Positions 1 through 7,427 of a stretch of 64,000 bases of DNA are shown piece by piece (position 1 is the stretch's first letter; each line of letters begins with the position of its first letter). The notes beneath the pieces were generated by a model, which saw only the letters and a list, made by a program, of their open reading frames with translations, was not told the DNA's origin and did no database searches. Both the position numbers and the translations under genes were made by a program. Origin of the DNA: a virus. The stretch spans positions 1 through 64,000 of the IMG/VR virus record IMGVR_UViG_3300028840_005768. One strand, written 5' to 3'.

Positions 1-139
<139 letters not shown>

Positions 140-221
140 GGTCCACCCGGTCGTGCGGGTTGTATGACCTAAGATAATAACATCAATCGCCCTATAACCG
201 TAGAAAAGGAGTCGGGGGAAA

Positions 222-1058
222 ATGAGCTATAACCGAACAATAAAGGCCGGGGGAAAACGGGCTTTCAGTCTGTTTGATTGCCTTACACGCCCAACGGGTG
301 ATAGTGGGTGGGGTGATCGTATCTCCACCCCATACGGTAGTCTGTACTACCGTGACAATGGCGCATCGGTTCTCGGAGTCGCTCACCTGGATTCGGTGTT
401 GCGAGCCCCGCCGGAGAAAGAAGGGCCCTTCGTCTATGCCCCGCAGCTCGACGATAGGTTAGGGGTTTGGATTCTGCTTGACGTGCTCCCGCGGCTTGGC
501 GTCAAGGTTGACGTTCTGCTAACCGATTGCGAAGAGATAGGGCAAACAACCGCCCGATTCTTTCGCCCTAACCGTGATTACAATTGGATATTTGAATTCG
601 ATCGGCGCGGTTCTGATGTTGTGATGTATCAGTATGAAAGTGACGCCTACTCCGACCTGTTGCGCGACTATGGATTCCGGCTCGGTCGTGGCTCTTATTC
701 TGATATTGCCGCCCTGGAGCATCTTGGCGTCACCCGGTTCCATAACGATCACAAGCGCCATTGGCTCCCGTTTGATCCGTGGCGGGATGGTTGGCGGGAT
801 GGTTGGCGTGACGATGACTGGGCGGATGATGACTGGGCGGATGGTCCCCTCGATGCAACGGCTAAGCGCCTTGGTAAGGCTAAGCGCAAGGTTGACCGGT
901 CGACGGTTTCGGGGGAGTGGTGGCAAGAGAACCTAACCGTACCGGAAGCGGGCGCGCATCAGGTTGATATCGACACTGTGCGCGAGGTTGCCCGCAACTT
1001 CGGATATCGCGACGTGGCCGAATTCATCCGGGACGGCGGGCTGCAATTCTGCTACTGA
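222..1058 (+). CDS. M28/M42-like zinc metallopeptidase homologue
   Basis: The 278-residue product shows the order of metal ligands of M20/M28/M42 co-catalytic zinc peptidases: HLD at 55-57, DD at 77-78, EE at 104-105, D127, and SD at 160-161 followed by several His residues (174-180) where the last ligand is expected. It has no signal peptide, so a cytoplasmic aminopeptidase-like or amidase-like role is likely; the substrate is unknown. Residues 186-208 are a low-complexity insert of repeated W-R-D-G and D-D-W-A units. The C-terminal 60 residues after the insert do not resemble the peptidase. It is the first gene of the plus-strand block, with a purine-rich ribosome site before the ATG. Confidence 0.7.
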   Translation: MSYNRTIKAGGKRAFSLFDCLTRPTGDSGWGDRISTPYGSLYYRDNGASVLGVAHLDSVLRAPPEKEGPFVYAPQLDDRLGVWILLDVLPRLGVKVDVLLTDCEEIGQTTARFFRPNRDYNWIFEFDRRGSDVVMYQYESDAYSDLLRDYGFRLGRGSYSDIAALEHLGVTRFHNDHKRHWLPFDPWRDGWRDGWRDDDWADDDWADGPLDATAKRLGKAKRKVDRSTVSGEWWQENLTVPEAGAHQVDIDTVREVARNFGYRDVAEFIRDGGLQFCY

Positions 1059-1073
1059 TTTTCGGATTTTGAT

Positions 1074-1102
1074 TTGACACCAGGTTGCCAGTAGTGTAAA
1101 CT
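1074..1102 (+). promoter_or_regulatory. Type I sigma-70 promoter
   Basis: TTGACA (1074-1079), 17-bp spacer, TAAACT (1097-1102). The expected transcript starts near 1109, just before the GGGAGG ribosome site of the gene at 1125. The same architecture recurs on the minus strand at five other places in the window. Confidence 0.8.
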
Positions 1103-1124
1103 TGAATTGGGAGGATTGACAACT

Positions 1125-1280
1125 ATGACGCGCAAGCATTTCCGGGCGATTGCGGAAGCTATCCGCAAGATCGAGTCGTTGCAGCAACGTGACATCGAGG
1201 CGAAGCGCCTTGCCGCTGTCTGCCGTGCTTCTAACCCGCGCTTTGACGATAAGCGCTTCTTTCGGGCTTGTGGCCTTTAA
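1125..1280 (+). CDS. Small conserved phage/plasmid protein, MTRKHF family
   Basis: A 51-residue protein starting M-T-R-K-H-F and ending in an N-P-R-F-D...F..A-C-G segment. This pair of end motifs is characteristic of a very small protein family that I recall from many actinobacterial and other phages and plasmids; its function is unknown. GGGAGGA lies 9 nt before the ATG, and promoter 1074-1102 sits immediately upstream. The length is typical for the family. Confidence 0.8.
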   Translation: MTRKHFRAIAEAIRKIESLQQRDIEAKRLAAVCRASNPRFDDKRFFRACGL

Positions 1281-1293
1281 GGGAGGGTCAACC

Positions 1294-1350
1294 ATGTCAT
1301 ACGCTTGGGAGATTACACCAATCATCCTTGGACGGCTAGAGGGAAAGTGA
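1294..1350 (+). CDS. Possible 18-residue peptide
   Basis: ATG with a good ribosome site (GGGAGG, 7 nt upstream) opens an 18-codon frame ending in TGA. It may be a genuine micro-protein or a leader peptide, because a strong hairpin (1353-1381) follows directly. Nothing in the peptide identifies it. Confidence 0.35.
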   Translation: MSYAWEITPIILGRLEGK

Positions 1351-1352
1351 AA

Positions 1353-1381
1353 CATGCGCCCCGTGTAACCGGGAGCGCATG
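1353..1381 (+). promoter_or_regulatory. Hairpin before the gene at 1415
   Basis: CATGCGC (1353-1359) pairs perfectly with GCGCATG (1375-1381), with an inner CCCG/CGGG helix. It lies between a tiny reading frame and the ribosome site of the next gene. There is no T-tract, so it looks more like an attenuator or processing hairpin than a terminator. Confidence 0.5.
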
Positions 1382-1414
1382 CGGCGGGAAACATCGAATC
1401 CTTGGGAGGATCAA

Positions 1415-1858
1415 ATGAGATACGTTCTGTATGACTTCGACGCGGGTGACCTGGCAACCACGGCCGTTTACACGGACTACCAGGAAGCGGCAACCGATGC
1501 CGACCAGTTTGACAACGTGGTTGTCTTGCCCCTCAGCGTGGATGCCCGGCAGGTTATCGTCGACCTGTTGGATTGTTCCGAGCTAAACCTGGATGACTTG
1601 GAGGATTCGACGCAAGCGGCGATCGATTCGGCGCGTGCGTTCCTCGATGACGTGGTGCAAGCGCCTCTGAAAACCGGTGGGCTGGCCGCCGGCCGCTTTG
1701 TGATTGCCGCCGGCAACGTGTTCGACGGGATGACGATACACGGCACGTTCCCCACGGGTGAAGAGGCCAACGAATGGGCCGATGTCACGATTGACGGGGA
1801 TTGGTGGTGTGTCGCGCTGCAACCCGTCGCGCCCAATCAGGGGCGACTTACGACCTGA
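1415..1858 (+). CDS. Hypothetical protein
   Basis: 147 residues, acidic. The start at 1415 is chosen because GGGAGGA lies 6 nt upstream; a further in-frame ATG at 1379 has no ribosome site. The C-terminal part (about 95-140) contains a G-R-F-V...F-D-G-M segment followed by an E-E-A-N-E-W-A helix and a W-W-C-V strand, a pattern I recall from small phage proteins of unknown function. The gene end overlaps the probable start of the next gene, suggesting coupled translation. Confidence 0.7.
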   Translation: MRYVLYDFDAGDLATTAVYTDYQEAATDADQFDNVVVLPLSVDARQVIVDLLDCSELNLDDLEDSTQAAIDSARAFLDDVVQAPLKTGGLAAGRFVIAAGNVFDGMTIHGTFPTGEEANEWADVTIDGDWWCVALQPVAPNQGRLTT

Positions 1859-2256
1859 AAATCGGCGGACCGGAATTCCGGGCCCAACGTCAATTCCTAT
1901 TGCGCTTGCAGGCTCTCTGCCCGTCCCCGGAGGATACCGAGTTGCTGGAGGGGTTAATCAACCTCACCGATGCAATCGCCGATCAAGCGTTCGACCGATA
2001 CGGCATTGATTGCCTTGCGGACAAAGCCGCGGAGCTTCGGCGCAGGCGTGAAGCGCCGGACACCGGCCCCCTTCCGCTTGCCGCGGAGTACGTTGCGGCG
2101 GGTGGCGGATTCTGCCCTACCTGTCGGTCCGACCAGATCGAGGGCGGTTCGGTCAACTTCGATGGTACACGTTGTGAGCAACGGATGACTTGCTTCGCTT
2201 GTAGCGCCGTGTGGTTTGACAGCTACACACTGGCATCGGTGCAACCGGAGGTCTAA
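1801..2256 (+). CDS. Zinc-ribbon (Lar-like) protein
   Basis: The C-terminal 45 residues form a treble-clef/zinc-ribbon pattern: C-P-T-C, then C-F-A-C about 28 residues later, followed by W-F-D-S-Y. This resembles the Lar restriction-alleviation and Com-type small phage proteins. The N-terminal half is helical. The start is uncertain: only TTG or GTG codons (1801-1809) are available upstream, inside the previous gene, and a later TTG (about 1900) is possible. The zinc ribbon suggests nucleic-acid binding. Confidence 0.65.
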   Translation: MVVCRAATRRAQSGATYDLKIGGPEFRAQRQFLLRLQALCPSPEDTELLEGLINLTDAIADQAFDRYGIDCLADKAAELRRRREAPDTGPLPLAAEYVAAGGGFCPTCRSDQIEGGSVNFDGTRCEQRMTCFACSAVWFDSYTLASVQPEV

Positions 2257-2285
2257 CCGAAACCATCATCCGAGGGAAAACGACC

Positions 2286-2744
2286 GTGCAAACCTACGAC
2301 TACCAGACTCAGGCAATCATCAACACAAGCATCGAGGCGGATTCACAAGCGCGAGCCGATGAATTGTGGGCTCTCTTCTTGAATCGTGTCGAGGGGGATA
2401 TCTGCTACGGTGCGCCGGACACCGGCTTCTACGTGAACGTGGTGAACACGGATGGACAAGCCGCCCTTGCGGCAACTCGCGAGATTGTTCAAGCGCTCTA
2501 TGCCGACCGCGAAACCGGCCAGCTCACTGGGGAAAACACGCTGGCCGGTAAATCGGCTTGCGACTTCCTCGACGCCGTAACCGACTCGCTCGATCGGCAC
2601 GGTTTCACGCCGGAGTTGAAGGAAACTTGCCCGGAGTGTGGCCGAATCGTCAAGAGCTTCGTTCACAATTGCCCCAACAGCGCGAACCAACCGGAGATAC
2701 ACGGGTGCCCTGCTTGTGACGATCGGTGCCCGGAGTGCGAGTGA
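2286..2744 (+). CDS. Cysteine-rich hypothetical protein
   Basis: 152 residues from a GTG start. The C-terminus has three paired-cysteine knuckles (C-P-E-C, C-P-A-C and a final C-P-E-C) likely to bind one or two zinc ions. The N-terminal 110 residues are an unrecognised alpha/beta region. It is followed within 8 nt by the structured leader at 2752. Confidence 0.65.
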   Translation: MQTYDYQTQAIINTSIEADSQARADELWALFLNRVEGDICYGAPDTGFYVNVVNTDGQAALAATREIVQALYADRETGQLTGENTLAGKSACDFLDAVTDSLDRHGFTPELKETCPECGRIVKSFVHNCPNSANQPEIHGCPACDDRCPECE

Positions 2745-2751
2745 GTTTCAA

Positions 2752-2820
2752 GGGCGGGTGGTTCCTACGGTAACGTAGGTTACAGCCCAAAGTGCGCGAA
2801 ACGGCACGCGCCACCCGCCC
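2752..2820 (+). ncRNA. Three-way-junction leader RNA
   Basis: A 10-bp closing helix (GGGCGGGTGG, 2752-2761, with CCACCCGCCC, 2811-2820) encloses two further hairpins: CCTACG/CGTAGG with a GTAA tetraloop (2764-2779) and GTGC/GCAC (2792-2807). CGTTTT follows the closing helix, then the ribosome site of the TTG-initiated gene at 2846. It could be a terminator with inserted helices, or a cis-regulatory RNA controlling that gene. It matches no riboswitch class that I recognise. Confidence 0.6.
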
Positions 2821-2845
2821 CGTTTTCACCTTGGGAGGATCAACC

Positions 2846-3379
2846 TTGAAAACGCGAGAAGTCGAAGTCTACCGCTGTTGGGAGGATCATACTTGGGATA
2901 CCGAATTCGTCGAGGTTCCTGCCGACACCCCGGAAGCGCAGCTTGGCGAAGTCTGCCAGCATGTCGCGCTTGAGAACCTCCGCAATAGCGCCGACCTGCC
3001 GTGTATGGTTGGTGTCTATTCGGTCCCGGAGTGCGAAGAGCCGGAAGCGGCAATCATGCCAACCAACGATCACCAGCGCGATTTGCTGGCCCGTGCCGAA
3101 GCGGCCGGAATCGTGATTGACAAGCACGGCGGAAGCGCCAACGGATTCCTGCTTTCGGTCCAGGACCGACCGACCCGTCTGCTGTACGGAACCACGGCGG
3201 TTTTTCAAGCTCTGGCGGCTTTGCTCTGCAACGTCGAGCTACTTCCCCGCGAAGTGCTGGTCGACATCGTGCAAGCGCTGCAAGGCAGGTTTGACACGAC
3301 CGGCGCCACTGTGGAATGGGACAACCAAGACGTGGCCCGGACGGTCTACGATAAACTGCAAGAGAAGGGGCTGCTGTGA
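2846..3379 (+). CDS. Two-domain hypothetical protein (TTG start)
   Basis: The TTG at 2846 is chosen because GGGAGGA lies 7 nt upstream; the in-frame codon at 2792 lies inside the leader RNA. The first 60 residues (K-T-R-E-V-E-V-Y-R-C-W...W-D-T-E-F-V) match a small stand-alone domain seen in phage proteins; residues 75-177 form a separate alpha/beta domain. Its stop overlaps the next start by 4 nt. Function unknown. Confidence 0.7.
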   Translation: MKTREVEVYRCWEDHTWDTEFVEVPADTPEAQLGEVCQHVALENLRNSADLPCMVGVYSVPECEEPEAAIMPTNDHQRDLLARAEAAGIVIDKHGGSANGFLLSVQDRPTRLLYGTTAVFQALAALLCNVELLPREVLVDIVQALQGRFDTTGATVEWDNQDVARTVYDKLQEKGLL

Positions 3380-4104
3380 ATCGAAACGGTGTTGTTCTGT
3401 ACGACGGGCCAAGCCGAATTGACGGCGAGCGCATTGTGGTCATTCTCACCGGATTGAATGATTCGAGTGAGAATCGCAAAACGGGCATGATGTTGCAAAC
3501 CTGGATTCTTCGCGCGGACCGCAAGCCGACCGAAGCGCGGCAAGCCGGTGTCGACTACTCGGTCTGTGGCGATTGCCCGCACCGGGCCGGCTCTTGCTAT
3601 GTCAACCTCGGGCAGGGCCCCCGTGCCATTTGGACCTGTTGGGCCTACGGCAAGGGATACGCCCCGTATGATCCGGCAAAGCACGACCGGTTGATTGCCG
3701 GCCGCCCGCTCCGGCTTGGCTCTTACGGCGATCCTTCCGCGGTCCCCGTCGAAGTGTTCGCACCCCTCTTAGAGGTTGCAGGCAAATGGACCGGCTACAC
3801 CCATCAATGGGACAAGCCGATTGGTGCGGCGTACAAGCCCTACTGTATGGCCAGCGTCGATACGGATGAAGAGGCGCGGGCCGCTGCCCGGGCGGGTTGG
3901 CGATACTTCCAGGTGGTGCCCAAGAGCGTCGAGCCGGCTGGAGCGCTCCGGTGTCCGGCGTCCGAAGAGGCGGGGAAGCAAACGCAATGCGAGCGCTGCG
4001 GACTCTGCAACGGGCTGTCAGGGTCAAATCGGCCGAGCGTCTTTATCAACGTACACGGGTCAATCGCCCATATCAGCATCTACAACAAGGTCGAATTCGC
4101 TTGA
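3376..4104 (+). CDS. DUF7227-like phage protein
   Basis: 242 residues with the hallmarks of the DUF7227 family as I recall it: an early C-G-D-C-P-H-R...C-Y-V-N cysteine cluster, L-G-S-Y-G-D-P, T-G-Y-T-H-Q-W, C-M-A-S-V-D, and a late C-x2-C-x2-C cluster (C-E-R-C-G-L-C). The family is phage-associated and of unknown activity. The layout of cysteine clusters on alternating strands and helices suggests an iron-sulfur or zinc-binding barrel. It is the last gene of the block and overlaps the previous one by 4 nt. Confidence 0.75.
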   Translation: MNRNGVVLYDGPSRIDGERIVVILTGLNDSSENRKTGMMLQTWILRADRKPTEARQAGVDYSVCGDCPHRAGSCYVNLGQGPRAIWTCWAYGKGYAPYDPAKHDRLIAGRPLRLGSYGDPSAVPVEVFAPLLEVAGKWTGYTHQWDKPIGAAYKPYCMASVDTDEEARAAARAGWRYFQVVPKSVEPAGALRCPASEEAGKQTQCERCGLCNGLSGSNRPSVFINVHGSIAHISIYNKVEFA

Positions 4105-4128
4105 ACATGTCACTCCTCCCAAGTGACC

Positions 4129-4163
4129 GAGGGGGCCCGTTGTGGTGGCGGGCCCCCTCTTCT
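4129..4163 (+). terminator. Rho-independent terminator of the plus-strand block
   Basis: Perfect 11-bp stem GAGGGGGCCCG (4129-4139) / CGGGCCCCCTC (4149-4159), 9-nt loop, then TTCT. It lies 25 bp after the stop at 4104. Confidence 0.9.
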
Positions 4164-4217
4164 ATGCGCCTATCAGGCCCCCTAATGGTGCTGGTGCTGG
4201 CCTGGGGCCCGGCGCTG

Positions 4218-4721
4218 AGCCCGGCTCCCGGTGTCCGGTCGCCCCACTCCGGCCGCTGGCCCGGGGACCCCGCTCGGGCCGCCGGGCGCCCCGCTCGGGC
4301 CGCCCCGCTCTGGCCGCCCCGCTCTGGCCGCCCCGCTCTGGCCGCCCCGCTCTGGCCGCCCCGCTCTGGCCGCCCCGCTCTGGCCGCCCCGCTCTGGCCG
4401 CCCCGCTCTGAGGCCGGTCGCCCGGTCATCTAACCGTGGCGTCGACTGGGGGAATCGGTTCTAACCGTGGATCCCGCCGGGTACGATGGGGTCTTGATCT
4501 AACCGTGGATCCCGCCGGGCGCAATGGCGTCTTTGATCTAACCGGTGAGTTACACGGGCGGATTGGCGCCTGTCGTGCCACCTCGAGTCTGATTGATCTT
4601 GATGTCAGTCTGCTGGTGTCAGTCTGTTGGCGAGGGCGAGAAGGCCTAGAAATGAGTGACCCGGCAACCGAAGGCCGGTTACCGGGCCACGTCACTATGA
4701 ATGACTGAATCTAAGTGCCAC
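4218..4721. repeat. Non-coding repeat region
   Basis: No convincing gene is seen between 4105 and 4721. 4218-4240 carries the CCCGGCTCCCGGTGTCCGG motif, an inverted copy of the repeats at 1-139. At 4305-4412 there are eight copies of a 14-bp unit (CCGCTCTGGCCGCC), with degenerate copies before them. At 4429-4545, CTAACCGTGG occurs three times plus a truncated copy, spaced 31, 38 and 39 bp. At 4604-4633, GTGTCAGTCTG.TG is duplicated. The region separates two convergent transcription units. Confidence 0.85.
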
Positions 4722-5000
4722 TCAATGCGTCTGCTGAATCAAGTACTCAATTACTTCAAGCAGGGTGGACCACGGGAAGATTTGCTCTTGTAGCTGTTCT
4801 TGAGAGAGTTGCTGGAGATTCGCCGGCAATTGCCAGCGTTCTGTTTCAGTCAAGTCTCGCTGTTTTGTTAGACACAGGACTGCTAATTCAGCGGCAACGG
4901 TTTTGCTACGCTGTGCGAGCGCGTACCGTAGCACGGGGAGACTGTGTTCATTGAGCTTGATGTTTCTGATCACTGTCTTATCCTGTGCATTTGACGACAT
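4722..5000 (-). CDS. Small hypothetical protein
   Basis: 92 residues, mostly helical, glutamine-rich near the end (L-S-Q-E-Q-L-Q-E-Q). It overlaps the end of the capsid-homologue gene by 23 bp and is the last gene of the long minus-strand run. Not recognised. Confidence 0.6.
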   Translation of the reverse strand: MSSNAQDKTVIRNIKLNEHSLPVLRYALAQRSKTVAAELAVLCLTKQRDLTETERWQLPANLQQLSQEQLQEQIFPWSTLLEVIEYLIQQTH

Positions 5001-5824
5001 ATCGCGGGTTGTTAATGGTTGCTACTCCCTGCTCGCTCGCCTTGAAGCGCAGGAAGGCACCATTGTCCAATGCCGTGGGAACCACAGTGATTGGCCAAGC
5101 TTCTTTATAGCGAAAGGCCAAGCTGAAGTCACCGAGGAACCAACATTTCCTGGCGTAATCAACAGGTGCCCCAGAGGCAATCATTCGACGGTATGCCAAT
5201 CGGCTTTCTACCACCTGAATGTTGGTATCTTGAAATAGACGGCACGCTAGGTGACGGTTTGCTGGCATTATGAGTGCGGTTGTGGCCACTCCTCTATGAA
5301 ACAGTTGTTCAATAGCTGAGTCGACATTCTCCCAGTTCAGCAATTCATTACACGTTAGACAGTTTTCGGGTCTGATCACCCTGTCCAAGATGCGTTTCTC
5401 TTTGATCAATCCAAGTATCTCGCCTACTTCGGATGCTCGTTCCAGAATCTTCGCTGTGCGATCATATTGAACATCATCTACGGTAGCTGAAATGATCAGT
5501 CCGGCTGTGGTGTGCGGATTCCCATCCGTTTTCACCGGTACCCTGGTCACCAGTTTGGAAACGGTAAAGGCCGCTTGTGAGAAGGACTCCTTGATCTTGA
5601 TCTTGATCATCTCGTGAACGACGGCAGCAAAGCGCCCCCCACGTAACGGGTTTGGGAACATCTTGCAGTTCCATCCACGATGGTCCCATGAACACTTCGG
5701 CCAGGTCTCGAAGACTCAGGTCTTCTGGTTTGATTGTTCCAAAGCCGAGACTTTGAATGAGGTGTCTGACTACTTCAGCTGGACCAATTCGTTTGCATCG
5801 TCGCTGTAGGTGGTGGTAGTTCAT
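4978..5824 (-). pseudogene. Major capsid protein homologue, shortened and frameshifted
   Basis: Two reading frames together encode what I recognise as a planctomycete-phage HK97-type major capsid protein. The first (from ATG 5824) gives the N-terminal arm with P-E-D-L-S-L-R-D-L. The second (readable from about 5661 to 4978) gives F-A-A-V-V...F-T-V-S-K-L-V, then Y-D-R-T-A-K-I-L-E-R, L-I-K-E-K-R-I-L-D, and the typical C-terminus G-D-F-S-L-A-F-R-Y...W-P-I and F-K-A-S-E-Q-G...P-R-Y-V-V-K-C. The frames meet near CGTGGGGGGCG; joining them needs a +1 shift. The product would be only about 280 residues because the mid-region between K-R-I-L-D and the S-R-L-A-Y segment is much shorter than in normal capsids. 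It may be decayed, a programmed frameshift, or a capsid decoy. The true capsid gene should lie outside the window. Confidence 0.65.
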
Positions 5825-6147
5825 GTCGTTAGCGCCTCGCGGATGCGTGTCAATTGTTCCAAGGTCATCTCTTTGAGACGGCGATACTCACAGGCACCGG
5901 CGATCATGTGGCATAGCCTGTTGTGCCGTACCTGCTCTTGAAGCTGTTCGACTTCGCCAGCTACAGGTAAGCGGAGGTAGCCTCTGTTGAACCTGCTACT
6001 TCCGACCTGGAATCCATCTCGCTTGCGATATCGACCGTGACCGATGACGATTTGCGTCTTGGTGACTCGATCAACGGTAACGAGATCCTTTTTGCGGTTC
6101 CAGGTACGGACCAGCTCGTCACCAGCTTGAACATTCTCAAGGCTCAT
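5821..6147 (-). CDS. Small conserved phage protein
   Basis: 108 residues. The N-terminal half is a beta-rich KOW/SH3-like segment (G-D-E-L-V...V-D-R-V-T-K-T-Q-I-V...Y-R-K-R-D-G) found in many small phage proteins; the C-terminal half is helical. Its stop overlaps the capsid-homologue start by 4 nt. Function unknown. Confidence 0.7.
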   Translation of the reverse strand: MSLENVQAGDELVRTWNRKKDLVTVDRVTKTQIVIGHGRYRKRDGFQVGSSRFNRGYLRLPVAGEVEQLQEQVRHNRLCHMIAGACEYRRLKEMTLEQLTRIREALTT

Positions 6148-6844
6148 TCCATCCCTCCAGCACTCTATCTTTGGCCTGTTGTTTGGAATCGCAAACTCCC
6201 TGCCCTATGTTCCATTGATGGTATCGTGATTTCCAACGCCACCAGTTCCATCGGGTATCAGCTCGCAAGGATACTGAGCCAAGACGTTCAATGATGTCGC
6301 CGCCGGCATGGATATCGACGCGGTAGTATCCGTTCTGCCAAATCGCCAAGCGCCGGCACAGCGCGGTGTTCTCTGGCGTCAGCAATGCCGGCCTCTTGTG
6401 AATCGACCAGCGGCTATTGCTCACACGCACAATCGCCTCTTCCATGATGTACTGGAGCCCGTCGCTGATACTCATTTTCGCGAGCCAGTTGTCACGGTCG
6501 AATGGTTTCCCGAAGAGCCGTTTCAACGCCTCATCGATTGTCTCGTGGTCGGGTGAATCAATGTCGTCTTCTTGCCAGAGAACGCCGTAGAGTTCTGGGT
6601 GAGCCTCATAAAAGGCTTGTGCCATAGTGTTCTGTTGAGGATCCCAGGGTGGATCAATCGGTCCATGGTTGCAGCCTGCTACAACCATTGTTCCGCAGAC
6701 TTCACAGCGAAACATTCCAAGCGGAACATCAACGAGCAATTCGGTAGGTATTGGACAGACACCACGCGACAAGGTCATGTGCCACTGGTCGAGCGTCCAC
6801 TCCCGCAGCTGTTCGATCTTTGTGTCATATTCTTCAATGCTCAT
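6137..6844 (-). CDS. Hypothetical protein with cysteine knuckle
   Basis: The ATG at 6844 is preferred: it overlaps the previous stop (ATGA) and has GGAG upstream. 235 residues, with a C-E-V-C-G...C-N-H zinc-like motif near residue 50 and a tryptophan-rich basic C-terminus. Not recognised. Confidence 0.65.
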   Translation of the reverse strand: MSIEEYDTKIEQLREWTLDQWHMTLSRGVCPIPTELLVDVPLGMFRCEVCGTMVVAGCNHGPIDPPWDPQQNTMAQAFYEAHPELYGVLWQEDDIDSPDHETIDEALKRLFGKPFDRDNWLAKMSISDGLQYIMEEAIVRVSNSRWSIHKRPALLTPENTALCRRLAIWQNGYYRVDIHAGGDIIERLGSVSLRADTRWNWWRWKSRYHQWNIGQGVCDSKQQAKDRVLEGWNEP

Positions 6845-7110
6845 TGCTGCTCCAGGTAAAGGCGCCGGCATTCTGCACAAATGTGATCTCGGGCCACATT
6901 GGACGGAGTGATTTCCATTTCAAGATCCCATCCTTGCTTCACAACTCCACAGAGTGACAGTGTGTCGATACCGCCGCCCATCTTACGACCTTGTTCTGTC
7001 AAGGGGCGGATGTGCCACTTTGACCACGGTGTGGCATTGACACGTTCACAGAAGGCGTAGTCGGTCATGTCGGATGTACTTTCGCAGGCGGCGTAGGAGA
7101 CGAAGTTCAC
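6841..7110 (-). CDS. Small zinc-binding phage protein
   Basis: 89 residues. The pattern H-I-R...G-G-G-I-D-T-L-S-L-C-G...G-W-D-L and a final C-A-E-C-R resembles a small His/Cys-rich family frequent in phages and plasmids. It overlaps the next gene by ATGA. Confidence 0.65.
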   Translation of the reverse strand: MNFVSYAACESTSDMTDYAFCERVNATPWSKWHIRPLTEQGRKMGGGIDTLSLCGVVKQGWDLEMEITPSNVARDHICAECRRLYLEQQ

Positions 7111-7136
7111 GGAACCAACGGATCATGGGTTACTCC

Positions 7137-7427
7137 TTAACGGGGTGGTAATCGTGATGCTTGGTAAGCACCTCCGGGTGAGGGCAATGGTCTCTGCTGC
7201 CGCTTCAGCTCGGCAACCTCGGCCTCCAACGCTTTCACGCGTTCGGCGAGGCACCAGCTTTCACGGGTGAGTCGCATCTTGGCGGCGTTGATGTCTTCTT
7301 GACCAACGACGTCCCAAACAAAGCGCTCCTGCACACGGGTGAGTTCACCTTTGAGATGGGCTTCAGCTACCCTCCGTTGGCTGCCGCCGTATGCATCCAA
7401 TAGGTCTCGGGCTCCAATCTTCATCAT
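7137..7427 (-). CDS. Small coiled-coil protein
   Basis: 96 residues. Residues 50-78 form a heptad-like helix (E-R-V-K-A-L-E-A-E-V-A-E-L-K), and the tail is Pro/Arg-rich. Its start overlaps the stop of the Toprim gene (ATGA), so it is translated with it and may be a partner. Confidence 0.65.
   Translation of the reverse strand: MMKIGARDLLDAYGGSQRRVAEAHLKGELTRVQERFVWDVVGQEDINAAKMRLTRESWCLAERVKALEAEVAELKRQQRPLPSPGGAYQASRLPPR

Noticed and set aside
4073-4433. Ala/Arg/Pro repeat proteins in several frames over 4073-4464
   Set aside because: All arise from the 14-bp tandem repeat, which is open in many frames on both strands.
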